NCBI RefSeq assembly: GCF_003570705.1
Contig: NZ_QWVT01000011.1
Coordinates: forward strand, 144,820-208,819
DNA from: Mesobacillus zeae
Lineage (GTDB): Bacteria > Bacillota > Bacilli > Bacillales > Cytobacillaceae
Direction: 5' to 3'
Length of the DNA stretch: 64,000 bases
Shown here: one piece after another, positions 16,861-25,584 of the stretch
Layout of the letters: each line of letters starts with the position of its first letter
Position numbering within the stretch: position 1 is the stretch's first letter
Translations under genes and position numbers: made by a program
The notes under the pieces: model-generated
What the model saw: only the letters and a program-made list of their open reading frames with translations
What the model was told of the DNA's origin: nothing
Database searches by the model: none

Positions 16861-17838
16861 ATGAGCAACTTATTTACAACCCTTAAAGAAAAGGTGAGCG
16901 GACAAAATTTGCGCATCGTTTTTCCGGAAGGATCTGACGAGCGGATTCTGAAAGCGGCTGGGCGTCTCGCAGAAGATGGCATCCTCACTCCTGTTTTAAT
17001 AGGAAACATTGAAAAAATCCAGGCATTGGCTTCCGACCTTGGCGTTTCTCTTGAACGGGCGGAAATTTACGATCCGGCCAATTTTGCCATGATGGACGAG
17101 CTTGTAGCAGCTTTTGTTGAAAGGCGGAAGGGGAAGGCGAGTGAAGAGCAGGCCCGCCAAATCCTTCTTGATGAAAATTATTTTGGAACGATGTTAGTGT
17201 ATGCAAACAAAGCTGACGGACTAGTGAGCGGTGCAGCGCACTCGACGGCAGACACTGTAAGGCCGGCGTTACAGATCATCAAGACAAAGGAAGGCGTCCG
17301 TAAAACTTCAGGCGTTTTCATCATGGTCCGTGAAGATGAGAAATATGTGTTCGCCGACTGTGCGATCAATATTTCCCCTGACAGCCAGGACCTTGCGGAA
17401 ATCGCGGTAGAGAGTGCTAGAACAGCAAGAATGTTTGATATTGAACCGCGCGTGGCAATGCTAAGCTTCTCGACAAAAGGCTCTGCCGTGTCTCCGGAGA
17501 CGGAAAAAATGTCAAAAGCTGTGGAAGAGGCAAAACTCCGCGACCCGCTTCTCATTCTTGACGGAGAGTTCCAGTTTGACGCAGCTTTCGTGCCTTCCGT
17601 GGCCGCGAAAAAAGCGCCGGACTCCCCGATCCAGGGAGATGCCAATACATTTGTATTCCCAAGCCTTGAAGCCGGAAATATTGGCTACAAAATTGCCCAG
17701 CGGCTCGGCGGGTTCGAAGCTGTTGGTCCAATCCTCCAGGGCCTTAACCGCCCTGTCAACGACCTGTCCCGCGGATGCAGTGAGGAAGATGTGTACAAGC
17801 TCGCCCTCATCACCGCCGCACAGGCAATGTTCAAATAA
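16861..17838 (+). CDS. pta: Phosphate acetyltransferase
   Basis: 325 residues, the short single-domain type. It converts acetyl-CoA and phosphate to acetyl phosphate and CoA, the first step of overflow acetate formation. Conserved stretches: IVFPEGSDERILKAA, YANKADGLVSGAAHSTADTVRPALQIIKT, FADCAINISPDSQDLAEIA, MLSFSTKGSA and the end GLNRPVNDLSRGCS. AAAGGAGG lies 9 bases before the ATG. The upstream cre-like site suggests activation by CcpA when sugar is plentiful. The gene pair hemQ-pta is conserved in Bacillus. Confidence 0.97.
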   Translation: MSNLFTTLKEKVSGQNLRIVFPEGSDERILKAAGRLAEDGILTPVLIGNIEKIQALASDLGVSLERAEIYDPANFAMMDELVAAFVERRKGKASEEQARQILLDENYFGTMLVYANKADGLVSGAAHSTADTVRPALQIIKTKEGVRKTSGVFIMVREDEKYVFADCAINISPDSQDLAEIAVESARTARMFDIEPRVAMLSFSTKGSAVSPETEKMSKAVEEAKLRDPLLILDGEFQFDAAFVPSVAAKKAPDSPIQGDANTFVFPSLEAGNIGYKIAQRLGGFEAVGPILQGLNRPVNDLSRGCSEEDVYKLALITAAQAMFK

Positions 17839-17848
17839 ATTTTTAAAA

Positions 17849-17884
17849 GTAGCCGGATTCCAAAGCGGGAATCCGGCTTTTTTG
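17849..17884 (+). terminator. Terminator after pta
   Basis: AGCCGGATTC and GAATCCGGCT stem, then TTTTTTT. Confidence 0.92.
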
Positions 17885-18001
17885 TTGTGTTGAAGGGGGG
17901 ATTTGGGTAGAGAGGTGCTTCTGGATTGAAAATGCCCCCTATACACTGGGTTCGAGGGCAAAATGGGGTCCAAAACCTGCTGGATTGGCCAAAATTCTAC
18001 C

Positions 18002-18150
18002 TTGAGGCTTGGGAAATAATTTCATTCTCTCGGGAAATACCGTGATTAAGACAGAAATCTGGGGGATTCGGACAAGAAACACAATGATTCAGACAAAAAA
18101 AGCTTTCATTCGGACAGAAAACAGCCTGATTCGGACAATTAGACAATATG
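18002..18150. repeat. Degenerate 21-bp-period array, GATTCGGACA word (array 2)
   Basis: Seven units start at 18002, 18023, 18044, 18065, 18086, 18107 and 18128, each exactly 21 bp apart. The core GATTCGGACA is clear in the last five; the first two carry a related TTCTCTCGGGAAATA form. It fills the gap between pta and the convergent small membrane gene. Confidence 0.92.
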
Positions 18151-18181
18151 TGGAAAAACAAAACCAGGCATGACCCGTTAT

Positions 18182-18454
18182 CTACCCCAATAGATTCCCC
18201 GTTACCAAGATAAATCCCATCCATATGGCCAGCGTCGCAACTAATAAAATAGTCAGCACGCTGCGAAATGCTGACCATACATTCCTGGTTCCTCCCAAAC
18301 CCCAAACAGCCAGGAAGAAAGAAATCATCGATATGTATAAAAGGGCATATAAAAAGCCCGTCCTTTCGCTGCCCGCGGGTATTAAAAAGGTAAAAAATAA
18401 TAGCCAGCAAAGCATACAAAGAAGGAAGGCCCACAGATTTAGTTTGGACTTCAA
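18182..18454 (-). CDS. Small membrane protein, unknown function
   Basis: 90 residues with three likely membrane helices (about residues 7-26, 33-52 and 63-86). TTG start with AGGTGA five bases upstream, which is a convincing ribosome binding site. I recognise no family. The longer minus-strand frame that runs on into the 21-bp array (to 17997) is not a gene. A second small membrane gene lies just upstream on the same strand, so the two could be cotranscribed. Confidence 0.65.
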   Translation of the reverse strand: MKSKLNLWAFLLCMLCWLLFFTFLIPAGSERTGFLYALLYISMISFFLAVWGLGGTRNVWSAFRSVLTILLVATLAIWMGFILVTGNLLG

Positions 18455-18501
18455 AAAATCACCTGCCTGCTAGGAAATTTTAAAAAGACTCTATTAAGTT
18501 G

Positions 18502-18654
18502 TTAAAAGCCTTTGAAAGCATTGTTTAAGATAACCAATATAATAACGATCACAATCGCAAGGAAAGTCTGTGTACGGTATTTCTCCCGTTCTTCTTTGCG
18601 TTGTAATTGTTCCCGGTATTTTTTCTGAATGGCTTCTTGCTTATTATTTCGCAT
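18502..18654 (-). CDS. 50-residue single-helix membrane protein
   Basis: An uninterrupted minus-strand frame: ATG at 18654, stop at 18502-18504. The N-terminal 30 residues are strongly charged (Lys, Arg, Glu, Gln; starts MRNNKQEAIQKKYREQLQRK) and are followed by a hydrophobic helix FLAIVIVIILVIL, then NNAFKGF. GGGGGAT precedes the ATG by about eight bases. The charged-helix plus membrane-anchor layout and the ribosome binding site make it a plausible small membrane protein. I do not recognise a family. Confidence 0.6.
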   Translation of the reverse strand: MRNNKQEAIQKKYREQLQRKEEREKYRTQTFLAIVIVIILVILNNAFKGF

Positions 18655-18838
18655 TTTCTATATCCCCCAGTTCCTGTTTTTTTCAGAAGGGCATCCATTT
18701 TCGGAATATTTGCTCAATAAAATCGTATCGGCTATCTCCTATTTTGTCAATTTGGCTCCTGTTCGCAGGACACCTTAAGCAGCGTTCCTTCCTATGCTAT
18801 AATAACGTCATGAATATGGACTTAAAGGAGAAATTACA

Positions 18839-19675
18839 ATGGAAGAGGCGCTAAGCTTACTGCGCCAGGATCGTTGGAGACTGATTGATCAGTCGGCGCT
18901 TGGCCCGCATTTTCATGCGCTGCAGTCATTCGCGACTGACGATACACTTTGCGCATCGGTGGGATCGGGCGAATCACCCGCAACAGCACGGGCATGGGTG
19001 CACCACCGGACCATCGTCCTCGGCATCCAGGATACAAGGCTGCCCGGGCTGCAGGATGGCGTGGACTATTTAAGGACACAGGGCTGGGACGTGATTGTGC
19101 GGAATTCCGGCGGGCTTGCGGTCGTGCTCGATGAAGGAGTGCTGAACCTGACGCTCGTTTTTCCGGAAAAAGAAAAAGGGATTGATATCAACCGCGGCTA
19201 CGATGCAATGTGGCTGTTAATACAGGAATTGTTATCGGACTTTGATGTACAAATAGAAGCGCGGGAAATACATGGCTCCTATTGCCCCGGTAGCTATGAC
19301 CTCAGCATCGGAGGCAAAAAGTTTGCCGGCATCTCTCAGCGCCGCCTCAGAAGGGGAGTCGCCGTCCAAATCTATCTTTGCGTAACAGGCAGCGGCAGCG
19401 AGAGAGCTGAACTCATCAGGCAATTTTACGGGCTTGCCAAAAAAGGAGAGAGCAGCAAGGCCGATGGACCCGACATCAAGCCGGAAGTCATGGCATCGCT
19501 GTCGGAGCTGCTCGGAACTTCTCTCTCCATCCAGGACATCATGCTTCGGTTTTTGATGTTCCTGAGCAAAAATAGCTCGCACATTATCCAGGGTCAGCTG
19601 GAACCTGATGAATACGAGCTGTTTGAAGGCTATTACGATCGAATCATCGAACGAAACAGCCGCTTTCTCGGATAG
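18839..19675 (+). CDS. lipL: Octanoyl-[GcvH]:protein N-octanoyltransferase LipL
   Basis: 278 residues of the biotin/lipoate ligase fold. LipL moves the octanoyl group from GcvH to the E2 subunits of 2-oxoacid dehydrogenases in the Bacillus lipoate pathway. The catalytic cysteine lies in [23 protein letters not shown] (about residues 145-167), where the later lysine is also conserved; a [16 protein letters not shown] motif precedes it. ATG follows AAAGGAG. The position between pta and rsfA is the same as ywfL in B. subtilis. Confidence 0.9.
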   Translation: MEEALSLLRQDRWRLIDQSALGPHFHALQSFATDDTLCASVGSGESPATARAWVHHRTIVLGIQDTRLPGLQDGVDYLRTQGWDVIVRNSGGLAVVLDEGVLNLTLVFPEKEKGIDINRGYDAMWLLIQELLSDFDVQIEAREIHGSYCPGSYDLSIGGKKFAGISQRRLRRGVAVQIYLCVTGSGSERAELIRQFYGLAKKGESSKADGPDIKPEVMASLSELLGTSLSIQDIMLRFLMFLSKNSSHIIQGQLEPDEYELFEGYYDRIIERNSRFLG

Positions 19676-19676
19676 T

Positions 19677-19728
19677 AAAAAAGAAAAGGCCGTCACCATT
19701 TTGAAAAATGGGTGGCGGTCTTTTCTTT
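19677..19728 (+). terminator. Terminator after lipL
   Basis: AAAAGGCCGTCACCATTTT and AAAATGGGTGGCGGTCTTTT pair with one bulge, then a T-rich tail. Confidence 0.85.
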
Positions 19729-19832
19729 TGCAGGAAACTAGTGAATAGGAAACTGCTTTTTTAAAACACTGTCAGTGTTGTGTCATCGAATACCAAATGA
19801 CTTTTTCCATGCCCCCTGATTCTCTAAAATAC

Positions 19833-19943
19833 GATATCTCCGATTACGGGCAAACTATCTCCGGCTGAGCTCAGATATTTACAAACACGGGCAAACTATC
19901 TCTGTTGAACCTAGATATCCCCGATTACGGGCAACCTATCGCA
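19833..19943. repeat. Degenerate 20/21-bp-period array, TATCTCCG/CGGGCAA word (array 3)
   Basis: TAT cores at 19835, 19856, 19876, 19897, 19916 and 19937, spacing 19-21 bp. Alternate units share GATATCTCCGATTACGGGCA, so a 40-41 bp higher-order period is visible. It lies between convergent lipL and rsfA. Confidence 0.8.
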
Positions 19944-20015
19944 CTCAATCCCCAGAGCACCATCATCCCCATCCCCCTTTTTAATCTGAAAATCGCCGCA
20001 CCCCAACGCGCCCAC

Positions 20016-20060
20016 TAAAAAACTCCGGCCGCACTCCCTATATGGAATGCAACCGAAGTT
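20016..20060 (-). terminator. Terminator after rsfA
   Basis: On the minus strand a long imperfect stem (AACTTCGG, GCATTCC with GGGAGTGC, CCGGAGTT) ends in TTTTTT. Confidence 0.8.
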
Positions 20061-20098
20061 GGTATGGGTCTGTCTGGCGATTGTTCACAACGAGGTGC

Positions 20099-21061
20099 TT
20101 ACTCGGCGACTTTCTCGAGGTTGCCGTTACGGTCCATCTTGAACTTCGTGGCTGAGCGGTCTTCTTCGTCAAAAAGCACGAGCTTGCGGGCGCGGTTCAT
20201 GATTTTCATCAATGTCTCGTAATCTTCCTGCATCGTAAATGAGTTTTGCTCGAGGTCGGATACTTTTTTCCTCAATTCCTCGTTCTCCTTGCGCAAGCCA
20301 AGAATTTCGCGCTTCAATCTTTCATTCTCACTCTTGTAAATATCGGTATAAAGACCTGAGCTGTTCAAGTTTTGCAGGTAGGCAATCACATGGCCAAGCG
20401 TCAGCCGCAATCCCTGCTGCGGGCTTTGAACGTATCTCGGTGCTGCTGGCTGTGGCTCGTCAGCCGCAATCGCTGCTTTGTTATTTTCCTCATCCTTTGT
20501 TTCAGCCTCTGTTTGACCTTCTTCAGCGACAGGTTCCATCTCTTTCTCTTCTGCTTCGGCAGGCTCTGCATCTTCTGCATGTATGGAATCAGCAATGCCC
20601 CCAGCTTCGGCTCCTTGTTCTGATCCGCCCCGTATCAGCATGTCCTCAAGCGAATCCATTGCTTCCTTGGAACCGAGAGATTCAAGTAAATTCATTGATT
20701 CAAAGTCAGCTTTCACATCGGTGAGCTCAGCAGAAACTTCCATTGTTTCAGGCAGAGCGCCGATGTCTTCCAGCGTCGGGACTGGCGGAGAGTAAAGAAG
20801 CTTTTTCTTGCCTCCCTGGTCCTTCCCAAGAATCCTTTGCCTTTGCTTACGCTGTTTTTTTGCCAGCTGCAATGCTTTTTCATACTGGTGGCGCACGACC
20901 GCGTTCCACCTGAAACCGCATGCTGCCGACGTCCTGTCGAGCCTGTCTCCAACTTCCTCAAATGCATTCAGCTGTGTGCTGCCTTCTCTTACATGCCGCA
21001 GCACGGTTTCGGCAAGCAGCAGATCATTTTCTTCCGTCCAGGCATCCTGACGAACTTTCAT
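20099..21061 (-). CDS. rsfA: RsfA-family prespore transcription regulator
   Basis: 320 residues. The N-terminal Myb/SANT-like helix set (WTEENDLLLAETVLRHVREGSTQLNAFEEVGDRLDRTSAACGFRWN split over residues ~8-53) is the RsfA DNA-binding domain. A long acidic, low-complexity middle (about residues 95-205) follows, then a coiled coil near residues 245-275 (LKREILGLRKENEELRKKV). RsfA tunes SigF-dependent gene expression in the B. subtilis forespore. GAGGAAGA precedes the ATG. It appears longer than the B. subtilis protein because of the acidic middle. Confidence 0.88.
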   Translation of the reverse strand: MKVRQDAWTEENDLLLAETVLRHVREGSTQLNAFEEVGDRLDRTSAACGFRWNAVVRHQYEKALQLAKKQRKQRQRILGKDQGGKKKLLYSPPVPTLEDIGALPETMEVSAELTDVKADFESMNLLESLGSKEAMDSLEDMLIRGGSEQGAEAGGIADSIHAEDAEPAEAEEKEMEPVAEEGQTEAETKDEENNKAAIAADEPQPAAPRYVQSPQQGLRLTLGHVIAYLQNLNSSGLYTDIYKSENERLKREILGLRKENEELRKKVSDLEQNSFTMQEDYETLMKIMNRARKLVLFDEEDRSATKFKMDRNGNLEKVAE

Positions 21062-21382
21062 TCTTCCTCAACTCCCAATCATTTTTTTTGTTGAAATCAA
21101 ACCTTAGTGACTTCCCGTCCTGGGCGTCATCGTCCGGCGTCTGCGCCCAGCTCCAGCGTGGTCCGCTAAACCGGCGCTTGTAGCATTCTCATAATCCAAG
21201 CATGCCCCTTATTTTCAGGCTTTATACCATTCTGATAAAAAAGGATAGTAGGGATTGTTTCTTTTTTCATAGATAGGTAACAGGTCCCGCTGACTTGCAT
21301 TCAGAGTCGGGAAAATGTACAATACCCTTTAGCTGTTAAAACGAAAAAAAGAGAATTTTTTATATAGAAAGGGTTGGAATCA
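21062..21382. other. Intergenic region between divergent rsfA and a DUF1450 gene
   Basis: No gene seen. It should hold both promoters. A 7-bp dyad CTGGGCG...CGCCCAG (about 21119-21151) is followed by GCTCCAGCG and GGCGCTTGTAG, which resemble fragments of the dispersed repeat ends. Confidence 0.5.
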
Positions 21383-21604
21383 ATGGCAAACGAATTCAGA
21401 GTTTGCGACGATTGTCAGGCCGTGAACCTTAAAACGCTGATCCCGAAGCTGAAGCAATTGGATCCTGGCGCGCCGGTCGAGATAGGCTGCCAGTCTTACT
21501 GCGGGCCGGGCCGGAAAAAGACCTTCGCATTCGTCAACAACCGTCCTGTCGCTGCAATGAGCGAGGATGAGCTGATAGAAAAGATAACGAAAAAGCTGAA
21601 ATAA
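21383..21604 (+). CDS. DUF1450 family protein (YuzB-like)
   Basis: 73 residues. Cysteines in [11 protein letters not shown] and [12 protein letters not shown] resemble a metal- or iron-sulfur-binding, thioredoxin-like small protein of the DUF1450/YuzB family. The role is unknown. ATG 21383 is chosen over TTG 21374, which lies within the GGGTTGG ribosome binding region. A strong terminator follows directly, so it is probably a single-gene unit. Confidence 0.8.
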   Translation: MANEFRVCDDCQAVNLKTLIPKLKQLDPGAPVEIGCQSYCGPGRKKTFAFVNNRPVAAMSEDELIEKITKKLK

Positions 21605-21643
21605 AATCACCTTTAAAGCTTTCCCTTTTAAAGGTGATTTTTT
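21604..21643 (+). terminator. Terminator after the DUF1450 gene
   Basis: AAATCACCTTTAAA and TTTAAAGGTGATTT stem with T-run. Confidence 0.9.
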
Positions 21644-21882
21644 ATGGCGATTTTCCTGTAGCCGGCCAAATCCGGGACGGAATTTTTTGTATCGGCCAAA
21701 AGAAATGACGCTAAAAAAATTAAACCCATCCGGTTTAGCCTGTGCTGCTGGATGGGTAAGTTTTTCTGATAGAATCCTTTTGTGCTTTTGTAAAAAACTG
21801 AGAGATTTTGTTGAAAATGCGGGTGATTTGCGGAAAGAAACGGGCTATAATAGATACATGCTGAACAGGAAGAAGGGAAACC

Positions 21883-23178
21883 ATGGAATATTCGGCGGAG
21901 AAACTACATGAAGAGAAGGTTTTCAAGGATCCGGTCCATCGGTATGTCCATGTGCGTGACCGGGCGGTGTGGGACTTGATCGGGACGAAAGAATTTCAAC
22001 GCCTGAGACGGATCAAGCAGCTCGGCACAACGTATTTGACCTTCCATGGTGCGGAGCACAGCCGTTTCAACCACTCGCTTGGCGTATACGAAATTGTGCG
22101 CCGGATTGTTGACAATGTCTTTGCCGGGCGACCTGAATGGAATGAAGAGGAACGTCTGCTCAGCTTGTGTGCAGCCTTGCTCCATGACCTTGGCCACGGA
22201 CCTTTCTCGCATTCTTTTGAAAAGGTATTCGACCTCGACCATGAGAACTTCACAAGGATGATCATACTCGGAGATACGGAAGTGAATGAGGTCCTTTCCC
22301 GAGTGTCATTCGACTTTCCGAAAAAAGTCGCTGAAGTCATCGCCAAAACTTACGAAAACAAGCTTGTTGTCAGCCTGATCTCAAGCCAGATTGATGCAGA
22401 CCGGATGGATTACCTCCAGAGGGATGCCTATTTTACCGGCGTCAGCTACGGCCATTTCGACATGGAGCGCATCCTTCGCGTCATGCGCCCGACAGAAGAC
22501 CAGGTCGTATTCAAACATAGCGGCATGCACGCAGTGGAAGATTACATAATGAGCCGTTACCAGATGTATTGGCAAGTGTATTTCCATCCTGTCACACGCA
22601 GCTCCGAGGTCATTTTGACCAAAATACTGCACCGCGCCAAGTATCTGTATGAGCACAAGTATTCTTTTAAACATAAACCGCTCCATTTCTATTCATTATT
22701 CGAGGACAACGTGACAGTAGAAGACTATTTAAAGCTCGATGAAGCAGTAGTTCTCTACTATTTTCAAATCTGGCAGGAGGAAGAGGACGTCATCCTGAAA
22801 GATTTGTGCTGCCGTTTCCTTAACCGTAACCTGTTCAAGTACGTGGAATTCGACCCAGCGAAAGAATACAAGAAACTCACGCGTCTTTCCGTCCTGTTTG
22901 AAAAGGCAGGGATTGACCCCGAGTATTATCTTGTTGTTGATTCATCCTCCGACCTTCCGTACGATTTTTACCGTCCCGGGGAAGAGGAAGAGCGCCTGCC
23001 GATCCATTTGATGGCCAAAAACGGCGAACTGCGCGAGCTTTCACGAGAATCAGATATTGTCGATGCCATCTCAGGGAAGCGCAGGACGGACCATAAGCTG
23101 TATTTCCCTGCCGATCTTATTGAAAAAGGAAGAGGAAACAGTGCCATAAAGGAAATTTCCGAACTGCTGGAGCTCTAG
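21883..23178 (+). CDS. ywfO: HD-domain phosphohydrolase YwfO
   Basis: 431 residues, HD superfamily related to dNTP triphosphohydrolases (SAMHD1/dGTPase type). Metal ligands appear as HSRFNHSLGVYEIVRR (about residues 59-74) and LLHDLGHGPFSHSFE (about 96-110), with a later SSQIDADRMDYLQRDA motif. The likely reaction is removal of triphosphate from a deoxynucleotide; the exact substrate is not readable. ATG 21883 follows GGAAGAAGGG. Located as in B. subtilis before ywgA. Confidence 0.88.
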   Translation: MEYSAEKLHEEKVFKDPVHRYVHVRDRAVWDLIGTKEFQRLRRIKQLGTTYLTFHGAEHSRFNHSLGVYEIVRRIVDNVFAGRPEWNEEERLLSLCAALLHDLGHGPFSHSFEKVFDLDHENFTRMIILGDTEVNEVLSRVSFDFPKKVAEVIAKTYENKLVVSLISSQIDADRMDYLQRDAYFTGVSYGHFDMERILRVMRPTEDQVVFKHSGMHAVEDYIMSRYQMYWQVYFHPVTRSSEVILTKILHRAKYLYEHKYSFKHKPLHFYSLFEDNVTVEDYLKLDEAVVLYYFQIWQEEEDVILKDLCCRFLNRNLFKYVEFDPAKEYKKLTRLSVLFEKAGIDPEYYLVVDSSSDLPYDFYRPGEEEERLPIHLMAKNGELRELSRESDIVDAISGKRRTDHKLYFPADLIEKGRGNSAIKEISELLEL

Positions 23179-23284
23179 CCTGCAGGCAGGACACAGCAGT
23201 ATGAGAGGCAACCTTGCCTCTTGGGCCCGCTAAAGAAGGCGCGCTCCCCAATCAAGGACCATTCGAAACAGGAGTTGACTTGCT

Positions 23285-23791
23285 TTGTTAAAAGACCATG
23301 CAAAAATTATTCATGCGATTGCAGTCTCGGGTGAGGTCATCGGACGGAAAAAGCTGCAGAAAATGATCTATATTGCCAAAAAAATGAATTTCCCTTTCCA
23401 GGAAAGGTTCCAGTTCCACTTTTACGGCCCTTATTCCGAGGAGCTGACCCTAAGGGTGGAAGAACTATGCAATATGGGGTTTTTGAATGAGGTGAAGGAA
23501 AAGAAAGGCGGCTATTACCAATACCGCTATACGCTGACTGACACCGGCCAGGAGTTCCTCGGGGTGAACAGCATCGACATGCCTAGCCTTGGCGACTGCC
23601 TGACAGACATCAACACACAGAGCGCCCGGTTCCTGGAGCTCGTCTCGACCATTCTGTTTTTTGACGACCTGCCAAAGGAAGAAGTGAAGGAAAAGGTCCA
23701 TACGCTCAAGAAAAGCCAGCGCTATACTGATGAGGAAATCAGCAGTGCATTTCAATATATCGAGAGTTTAAAAGGTTTGGCCCGGCATTAA
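23285..23791 (+). CDS. ywgA: YwgA family protein
   Basis: 168 residues. Layout resembles a winged-helix-like small protein (GRKKLQKMIYIAKKMNFPF, FYGPYSEELTLRVEELCNMGFLNE, YRYTLTDTGQEFL). Function unknown. TTG start with AGGAG ten bases upstream. The stop codon lies in the loop of a strong terminator hairpin. Identified by resemblance to YwgA and by the ywfO-ywgA order. Confidence 0.8.
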   Translation: MLKDHAKIIHAIAVSGEVIGRKKLQKMIYIAKKMNFPFQERFQFHFYGPYSEELTLRVEELCNMGFLNEVKEKKGGYYQYRYTLTDTGQEFLGVNSIDMPSLGDCLTDINTQSARFLELVSTILFFDDLPKEEVKEKVHTLKKSQRYTDEEISSAFQYIESLKGLARH

Positions 23792-23809
23792 ATGCCGGGA
23801 TTTTTTTTG
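23780..23809 (+). terminator. Terminator overlapping the ywgA stop
   Basis: CCCGGCAT-TAA-ATGCCGGG, where TAA is the ywgA stop codon, then a run of eight T. Confidence 0.92.
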
Positions 23810-23843
23810 TTTAAAGCATCTTTTCCCTAAATAGAATGGGATG

Positions 23844-23871
23844 TAAAAGGCCGGCATCAGCAGCCGGCCCA
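23844..23871 (-). terminator. Terminator after the tautomerase gene
   Basis: Minus strand GGCCGGC...GCCGGCC stem followed by TTTTAC. Confidence 0.75.
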
Positions 23872-23881
23872 TCTGTGTTTT

Positions 23882-24067
23882 TTATTGGTCGCTCAGGCGC
23901 TTGCCGGCAACACCATAGTGGTTTTTGGACATTTCTTCGATAAAAACAACGATGTTTTCTTTTGGCGCACCTGTTGTTTCGCTGACAGCATCCGTCACTT
24001 TCTCCACAAGTGCTTTCTTTTGGTCTTCATTGCGTCCTTCAAGCATTTTTACAGTTACGTATGGCAT
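23882..24067 (-). CDS. ywhB: 4-oxalocrotonate tautomerase family enzyme (YwhB-like)
   Basis: 61 residues. The start MPYVTVKMLEGR places a proline right after the initiator methionine, which becomes the catalytic N-terminal base after Met removal. Other family features are an arginine near residue 12 and a VFIEEMSKNHYGVAG segment. It works as a small hexameric tautomerase of 2-hydroxydienoates; the natural substrate in Bacillus is unclear. The true start is ATG 24067, not the upstream in-frame codon at 24088, because GGGAGG sits just before it and Pro must follow Met. Confidence 0.9.
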   Translation of the reverse strand: MPYVTVKMLEGRNEDQKKALVEKVTDAVSETTGAPKENIVVFIEEMSKNHYGVAGKRLSDQ

Positions 24068-24273
24068 GTCTGTTCCTCCCAAAATCAAATATAAGGTTTG
24101 CTCCTTTGAGTTTCACATAATTTGCAAAAATCTGCAAGGAGACACTGCGCCCTTCCGAGTGTTTCCTGTTTCCACATTACGGCATGAATCATGTATACTT
24201 GTAACAACTATTGAAAAATGGAAAATTGGAAAAGGGATAGGCATATGTCTGCCCCTGTAAAGGAGAGTAAAAT

Positions 24274-24903
24274 GTGAGCCTGGCCTATTCATTGCAGGAA
24301 ATTCCTTACGTGGCCATAACGCTGATTATTGCGTTTACCGTCCACGAGTTTGCGCATGCTTTTGTCGCCTGGAAATTTGGCGACCCTACTGCCCGGAACC
24401 AGGGGCGGCTGACGCTGAATCCAGTCCGGCATCTGGACCCGATTGGCACAATCTTGATTTTCCTCGTCGGGTTTGGCTGGGCGCGCCCAGTACCGGTCAA
24501 CCGGTTTCATTTTAAAAATCCCCGCCTTGCGGGTGTGCTTGTCTCTGCTGCCGGTCCAATCAGCAATCTCCTGCTGGTCATCCTTGCATTCGTCCTTTGG
24601 TATGGAATTGGCCCTGAAAGCATCATAGCTGAGACATTCATCAACATTTTCATCAGTCTCAACACGGTGCTCTTTGTTTTCAACTTGCTTCCGTTGCCGC
24701 CGCTGGACGGCTACCGGATCATTGAAGACTTAGTTCCTGCAAATGTGCGCGTGAAGATGACACAGTGGGAAACGTATGGATCCCTAATCTTTTTAATCAT
24801 TGTCCTGACACCGCTCAATGGGTATATCATCCAGCCTATTTTCAGCACTGTCGTCCCATCTCTTCTCGGCGGGCTGAATGACTTCTTTTTACAATTGTTT
24901 TAA
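24274..24903 (+). CDS. ywhC: Site-2 protease family membrane metalloprotease (YwhC)
   Basis: 209 residues. Zinc motif HEFAHA (HExxH) is near residue 25, inside the first membrane segment, and the second-metal-ligand motif [12 protein letters not shown] is near residue 135, both as in M50B proteases without a PDZ domain. Four to five hydrophobic segments are visible. It would cut a membrane protein substrate that is not known. GTG start behind AAAGGAG. ywhD follows 16 bases after the stop. Confidence 0.9.
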   Translation: MSLAYSLQEIPYVAITLIIAFTVHEFAHAFVAWKFGDPTARNQGRLTLNPVRHLDPIGTILIFLVGFGWARPVPVNRFHFKNPRLAGVLVSAAGPISNLLLVILAFVLWYGIGPESIIAETFINIFISLNTVLFVFNLLPLPPLDGYRIIEDLVPANVRVKMTQWETYGSLIFLIIVLTPLNGYIIQPIFSTVVPSLLGGLNDFFLQLF

Positions 24904-24919
24904 CAAGGAGGGACTGTAA

Positions 24920-25429
24920 GTGGAAGAAAAAAAGAAGAAAAGCATCGGTTTCAATATTATAAAAAATGATCCAATGGATAAACATCGCGGCTTTGGAAAA
25001 GGCGTGCTGACGCTCGACAACGTTTCACCTGTCATTATCGATGTGGAAGCCGGAGAAGCAGAAGTCGACATTGGCGCCATGCATGCAAGGAGCGCGGTGG
25101 AAAAAGGGATCAAGTTCCTGCCAAATCGTGATGAAGTGCCTGATGCAAAGCTATACTGGCTTGTATGGGTGACGATCGACCGGAAGGAAGAGGGTCCTTA
25201 CTATGCAGGTGTGACTGCGTGCGAAATGACTGTGAACCGTGAAGCAAGAAGAGGCTACAAGTCCCTTCCGGAGCATGTAAACCGGATGGATAAGTCAATC
25301 AAACGACATATTATTGTCAGCCATATGGATGAAAAATCGAAAGGCATCCTGACAAACTTTCTGAAGAAGCATGACGCCGGAATGTGGGAAAGATCGGCTG
25401 ATGAATTGAAACAAGGGCTTGAAGTGTAA
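24920..25429 (+). CDS. ywhD: YwhD family protein
   Basis: 169 residues, function unknown. No membrane segment or known motif; repeated acidic/basic alternation and a conserved block KFLPNRDEVPDAKLYWLVWV. GTG start behind AAGGAGG at good spacing. It forms a two-gene unit with the metalloprotease gene, as in B. subtilis. Confidence 0.82.
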   Translation: MEEKKKKSIGFNIIKNDPMDKHRGFGKGVLTLDNVSPVIIDVEAGEAEVDIGAMHARSAVEKGIKFLPNRDEVPDAKLYWLVWVTIDRKEEGPYYAGVTACEMTVNREARRGYKSLPEHVNRMDKSIKRHIIVSHMDEKSKGILTNFLKKHDAGMWERSADELKQGLEV

Positions 25430-25535
25430 GAATAAAAATAGGGTGAATTTGTGAAAAAAGTGTGATACGACTTGCCCAATAGTTTGAAAAAAAGTAAACT
25501 TAATAACAGTGTGAACGCTGTTTATACTAGGACAG

Positions 25536-25572
25536 GAAAACCCCCGGAAGTAATTCCGGGGGTTTTCCCTTT
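25536..25572. terminator. Bidirectional terminator between ywhD and pbpG
   Basis: AAAACCCCCGGAA and TTCCGGGGGTTTT around a 4-base loop. Confidence 0.93.
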
Positions 25573-25584
25573 TTATCAGCTATT

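Noticed and set aside
18002..18150. CRISPR array
   Set aside because: Units are only 21 bp with degenerate cores and no separate constant repeat and unique spacer; no cas genes are present.
17997..18434. 145-codon minus-strand ORF with CPN/CLN heptads
   Set aside because: It is in another frame over the real small membrane gene and runs through the 21-bp array; the array period keeps it open.
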